A stretch of DNA of 64,000 bases from Eonycteris spelaea (taxonomy: Eukaryota > Chordata > Mammalia > Chiroptera > Pteropodidae), in the NCBI GenBank assembly GCA_003508835.1, contig PUFA01000182.1, positions 1,426,001-1,490,000 of the forward strand, given 5' to 3'. The position numbers were made by a program, and so were the translations under genes. Under the pieces are notes generated by a model, which made no database searches, was not told the DNA's origin, and saw only the letters and a list, made by a program, of their open reading frames with translations. Shown here piece by piece: positions 60,577 through 64,000 of this stretch; within the stretch, counting starts at the first letter, position 1, and each line of letters starts with the position of its first letter.

Positions 60577-61820
60577 TAGAGCACGGCCATGCCGGCTCGC
60601 CTCACGCGGCTCTTCCGTCGCGGACCTCTGCCTTTGGGGATGGCTTAAATTCAGATTCCCAGCAAGTGAGTGGAGCTTTCTGGATCACTCTGACTTCACA
60701 ACCAGGACAGGGCCGTACAGACCGAGACAGGGCCTCTGCTGAGGAGGCCACATCGGGGACCCCTGGGCCATGGGGTGAGCAAACCGTCTGCATTAGCCAG
60801 AGTTCTCCAGAGAAGCAGAGCCGTGGGGGCAGGGGTGTGTAGCGGTGTTTGGAGGAGTTGGCCCGTGCCATCACGGCAGGTCTGACCTTGGCAGGGCGGT
60901 GGGCAGGCTGGAGCCCCGGGGAGAGCCGTGGGGAAGCCAGTGCGGCAGCTGGGGTCCCAAGGCCGTGCGGAGGCGGGGCTCCCTCTCCGGGGCCTCAGCC
61001 TTTCGCCTTAGGGCCTTCAACTCACGGAGCGCTCTTTTCTCAGAGAATTTCCATGTTAAACCACATCTACAAAATGTCTTCACAGTGACCTCTAGACTGG
61101 TGTTTGACTGGGCACTGGCTGTGGCCTAGCCAGGTCAACCATCTCCGACCCTCTGTGCCCAGCCTGGCTCTGGGAGGCTGAGCGTCCCTCGTCTGGGCTC
61201 TGTCCTGTGCAGCCTCTTGCTAACCATGTGGGACTGACCCCTGGGGGATGTAGGGAGCGGAGAAGAGAAGGGTGCGACCACCTGGGACAGTGGCTCCTAA
61301 ACACATAATCAGGCGGGTGGGGGACTTTGTGTTGACCGATCCTTTAGCTCATACGGTCGTGTTCTTTCAGACCTGGAAAGCCGCCTCTTCCTGGGAGCCC
61401 ACCATCCTGTTGTTCCCCAGTTGTATTCTTGGAAGCCCGACCACCTTGGTCCGGGCGAGTTGGTGCGGGCCCCGCCTTTCCCGGGACCGACGTGCTTGGT
61501 TACCGTTGGGGTTTGGCTGTGTGGCCGTTTCTCCTGCCCACCCTCCTGAAGCCTCCCTTGTCCCTCCCGCAGGCCACCTTTTACAACCAGGGCAGGCCTG
61601 GACTCTCTGGTCTGCTGTCACCCGAAGCTCACGGAATGAAAGGGCAGATGTGAGGTTCAGACAACGACCGGGGGCTTGAGGACAGTGCTGGGCAGTTTGC
61701 ATCAGGGACCCAGGGTTCTCTCAGGCCACCCGAGGACTTCCAGTGGGAGAACCTGAATCCGGGAGTTCGCTCACAGCTTTAGGATGTGAAGTGGGACTTA
61801 GGAATTTAAAATGGGGGACA

Positions 61821-61965
61821 GTCTACGGCCACGCCACTCTGAGCGTGCCCGATCCCGTCTGATCTCGGAAGCCAATTAAGCAGGGTCGGTCCTGCTTAGT
61901 GCTTGGATGGGAGATCACCTAGGGAGACGAGGTGCTGTAGGTGTGAATAATAACTATAATGATAA
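61821..61965 (+). repeat. 5S rRNA-derived SINE-like element
   Basis: Near-complete 5S rRNA similarity: GTCTACGGCC start, GATCTCGGAAGC, CAGGGTCGG, TTGGATGGGAGA and GTGCTGTAGG. It is followed by TGTGAATAATAACTATAATG, an A/T-rich tail. Box A has a three-base insertion. A functional 5S gene is unlikely because no T-run terminator follows. Confidence 0.87.
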
Positions 61966-62039
61966 AACGGAGGCCAGGTAGTTCCGTGGTGAGAACTGTC
62001 TGTGAGAAGCGTTTCCTCATGTGGCCCTTCAGCCACCGA

Positions 62040-62155
62040 AGATGGCACTCGGGGGAAGCTGGGCGAGGGCTACGCCGGATTCGGTGCTTTTTTTGCAACT
62101 TCCTCGCGCTTCTACAATTCTTTCAAGATATAAGGTTTTTATTTTAAAAGTTCCA
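62040..62155 (+). repeat. L1 3' end
   Basis: GGGGAAGCTGGGCGAGGGCT ACGCCGGATTC, TTTTTGCAACTTCCTCGCGC and TTCTTTCAAGATATAAGG, forward L1 terminus. Confidence 0.75.
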
Positions 62156-63264
62156 GAAAATAGGCGTGTAGATCCTGATGTCCTCCCAGAAGAGCGTGGG
62201 CACCCGTGGGCTGTGGCGAGTCCACTGAAGGAGAAGGCTGCCCGCCTGGGTGTCGTGTCGTCTGGCACTGTGACTTCCTGGACCCGTCTATGGGGATCAA
62301 GGGCTCCTTTAAGCCACCCAGAATGCCAGTTCCCCCGGGTGGCCCATTGTCTTCATTCAGCCGAGGGCACAGATGTGGATGTTGACCAGACAAAGCAGTT
62401 TTAAGAAACGGTGGCCTGAGTCCTCCCTCCACACCCTGGGGGCAGTCCAGATTCCCTGAGGACCCCGTGGGACTCCTGCGCCTTCGAGTGTGTAAGCCTG
62501 TCCGTCTCCGCAGGCAGCCTGCCGCAGGTGTGAGGGTGAGGGCCAGCATCTGTCTCGTCCCTGTGGTCAGCTGGCAGAGGCTCATCCTATCCAGCAGGAC
62601 ATGCCGGGGGAGCCGCAAGACCAGTTCCCAAGGCCCAAGGAAACCAGTCTCTCAATTTGTGTGCTCATGCGTGTTCGTAAGCGTGTTCTTGCTTCAGCAT
62701 GGCTCTCCGACGACCCCGCATCCTTCTGAGGCCCTCGGAACCAAATGTCTGTGTGACCCGGGCCAGGGAGACCTGTGGAGAATTTAGCGCATGTGTGACG
62801 CACGCGGGACCTCCTCGACCCCCTGCCCCCTCCCTCTGGAGGTCGTGTGGCCTGCTCAAGGCCGCATAGTGACACTAGCTGCCATCTTCCGAGGGCCCCC
62901 TGTCCAGGCCAGTTCTAAGACTGGGACACGTATTCTCATTTACGCAGCGCGACAGCTCCATTTTACAGATGAGGAAACTGAGGTTGTGTTAGGTCTTGTC
63001 TGGACGGGTTTGTGGTTGACCCTGACCCAGTAGAAGCTGCCAGGGCTTTGTCTCCAGAATCCACGTCCCTCTTTCCCTAGCTTGTACCCCACCCTGTTGC
63101 TAGCTCAGACTCCCCCTCCTGCAGCAGGAACTGCCTTCAGCTCGTCAACAGGCTTGGTGTTTGGCTTGAACTCCCGGTGCCACCCCGACTTGATCAGCCG
63201 TCAGAGCTCACGCCTCCAAGTGGCGACGTGAAATCGCGTGGGTCCTGGCTTTCTGTGAGCCCTG

Positions 63265-63400
63265 ACCTGACCACTCCCCAGCCGTGTGCCCCTGGGAACA
63301 GCAGTTCACGTCTCGGAACCTGAACTTGCTCCTCAGTGCAGTGGGGCGATCGCCCCGTCCCCCCATGGTGTCGCCAGGATCGTCGCCAGAGTCAGTTGTG
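63265..63400 (+). repeat. MIR SINE
   Basis: CCGTGTGCCCCTGGGAACAG with TCTCGGAACCTGAACTTGCT CCTCAGTGCAGTGGGG, forward MIR. Confidence 0.65.
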
Positions 63401-64000
63401 AGCACACGTGCTCAGACACGTGCCCCGCCTCCGGTCCCACGCAGCCTCCGTGCTGGCTCCTGGTCCACCTGGAAGGCTCGCTTTCGCGCCCCACGTGTAA
63501 CGGACCCGCTAGGCCGAGGTCGAGCCAGCTGCCCCAACGTCCTCTCTGCCCCTGACCTCCTGGACCTTGCTCCCCGTGCGGCCGACTCTGGCCTCCAGGG
63601 CCACTGGGATTCCGTCCATTTCTGCCCATCTGCGTCCACCCTTCCTCTTCTCTTGTGCCTGGTGGGCTCTGGCTCCCCCGCTCCTCCCTCTGAGGCTCCT
63701 CTCAGGGTCTCGGTCAAGGGCTACCCCCGATCAGATCCGGCTACTGAGCCTTTGAGTGCGGTCAGTGTGAACCAAGGCGTGCCGTGTGCACCGAGAAACA
63801 CGCACCAGATTTCAATGAGAAAGGTTTCATGAACATTTCTACGTTGGTCATATGTCCAATGGTAAGTTTTTGATATGTTACTTTGAGTTAAACAGAATAC
63901 ATGAAAAATTCCTCTCACCTGCTTTTTACTTTATTGGTGAGGCGCTGAATGGTGGTTCGTGGTGCGACAGTGTTGGACAGCACTGGTCTACGTCACCCGC

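Noticed and set aside
61821..61944. Functional 5S rRNA gene
   Set aside because: Box A carries an insertion, no T-run terminator follows, and an A/T-rich tail is attached as in retroposed copies.

Overview
This is a placental-mammal genomic window, not a microbial one. The genes are split into short exons with GT-AG introns, they start in CpG islands, and the DNA between them is filled with mammalian repeats (MIR, L2, L1, hAT-type DNA elements). Four genes are recognisable by protein similarity: ANKRD24 (minus), SIRT6 (plus), CREB3L3 (minus) and MAP2K2 (plus). This is the gene order I recall for human 19p13.3, read in the opposite direction. Two 5S rRNA-derived SINE-like elements (about 3.9 kb and 61.8 kb), with no carnivore, ruminant, equine or primate SINEs seen, make a fruit bat (Pteropodidae) my best guess for the source. 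That is inference, not proof.

Layout. 1-1320: ANKRD24 intron with MIR; its last exons lie off the left edge. 1321-16531: seventeen ANKRD24 coding exons, running right to left, encoding an N-terminal ankyrin-repeat domain and a long coiled coil. About 18-19.5 kb: CpG-rich, probably bidirectional ANKRD24/SIRT6 promoter with NRF1, YY1 and ETS motifs. 19189-27353: all eight SIRT6 coding exons, with the poly(A) signal at 27866. 28520-37300: CREB3L3, tail-to-tail with SIRT6, encoding a membrane-bound bZIP factor. One of its introns holds an L1 into which an RPS24 processed pseudogene was inserted. 37300-56400: about 19 kb of repeat-rich intergenic DNA with an orphan CpG island and a strong CTCF-like site near 46.2 kb. 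56440-64000: MAP2K2 promoter island, exon 1 and exon 2; the window ends in intron 2.

The most important technical observation is that ten single-base deletions interrupt reading frames that otherwise align well: three in ANKRD24, four in SIRT6, three in CREB3L3. All are -1 and mostly fall in short C or G runs. Ten same-sign indels in about 5.5 kb of otherwise conserved coding sequence look like sequencing or assembly error rather than loss of three genes. Automatic gene models here would be truncated or mis-spliced.

The genes do not form an operon-like unit. They are neighbours with separate roles: cytoskeletal/hair-cell ankyrin protein, nuclear sirtuin, hepatic/intestinal ER-anchored transcription factor, and ERK-pathway kinase. 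I found no new multi-gene system. The points most worth a second look are the 5S-derived SINEs, the orphan CpG island with its CTCF-like site, the lost upstream ATG in CREB3L3, a possible alternative ANKRD24 first exon, nested transposons with visible target-site duplications, and several intronic tandem arrays.
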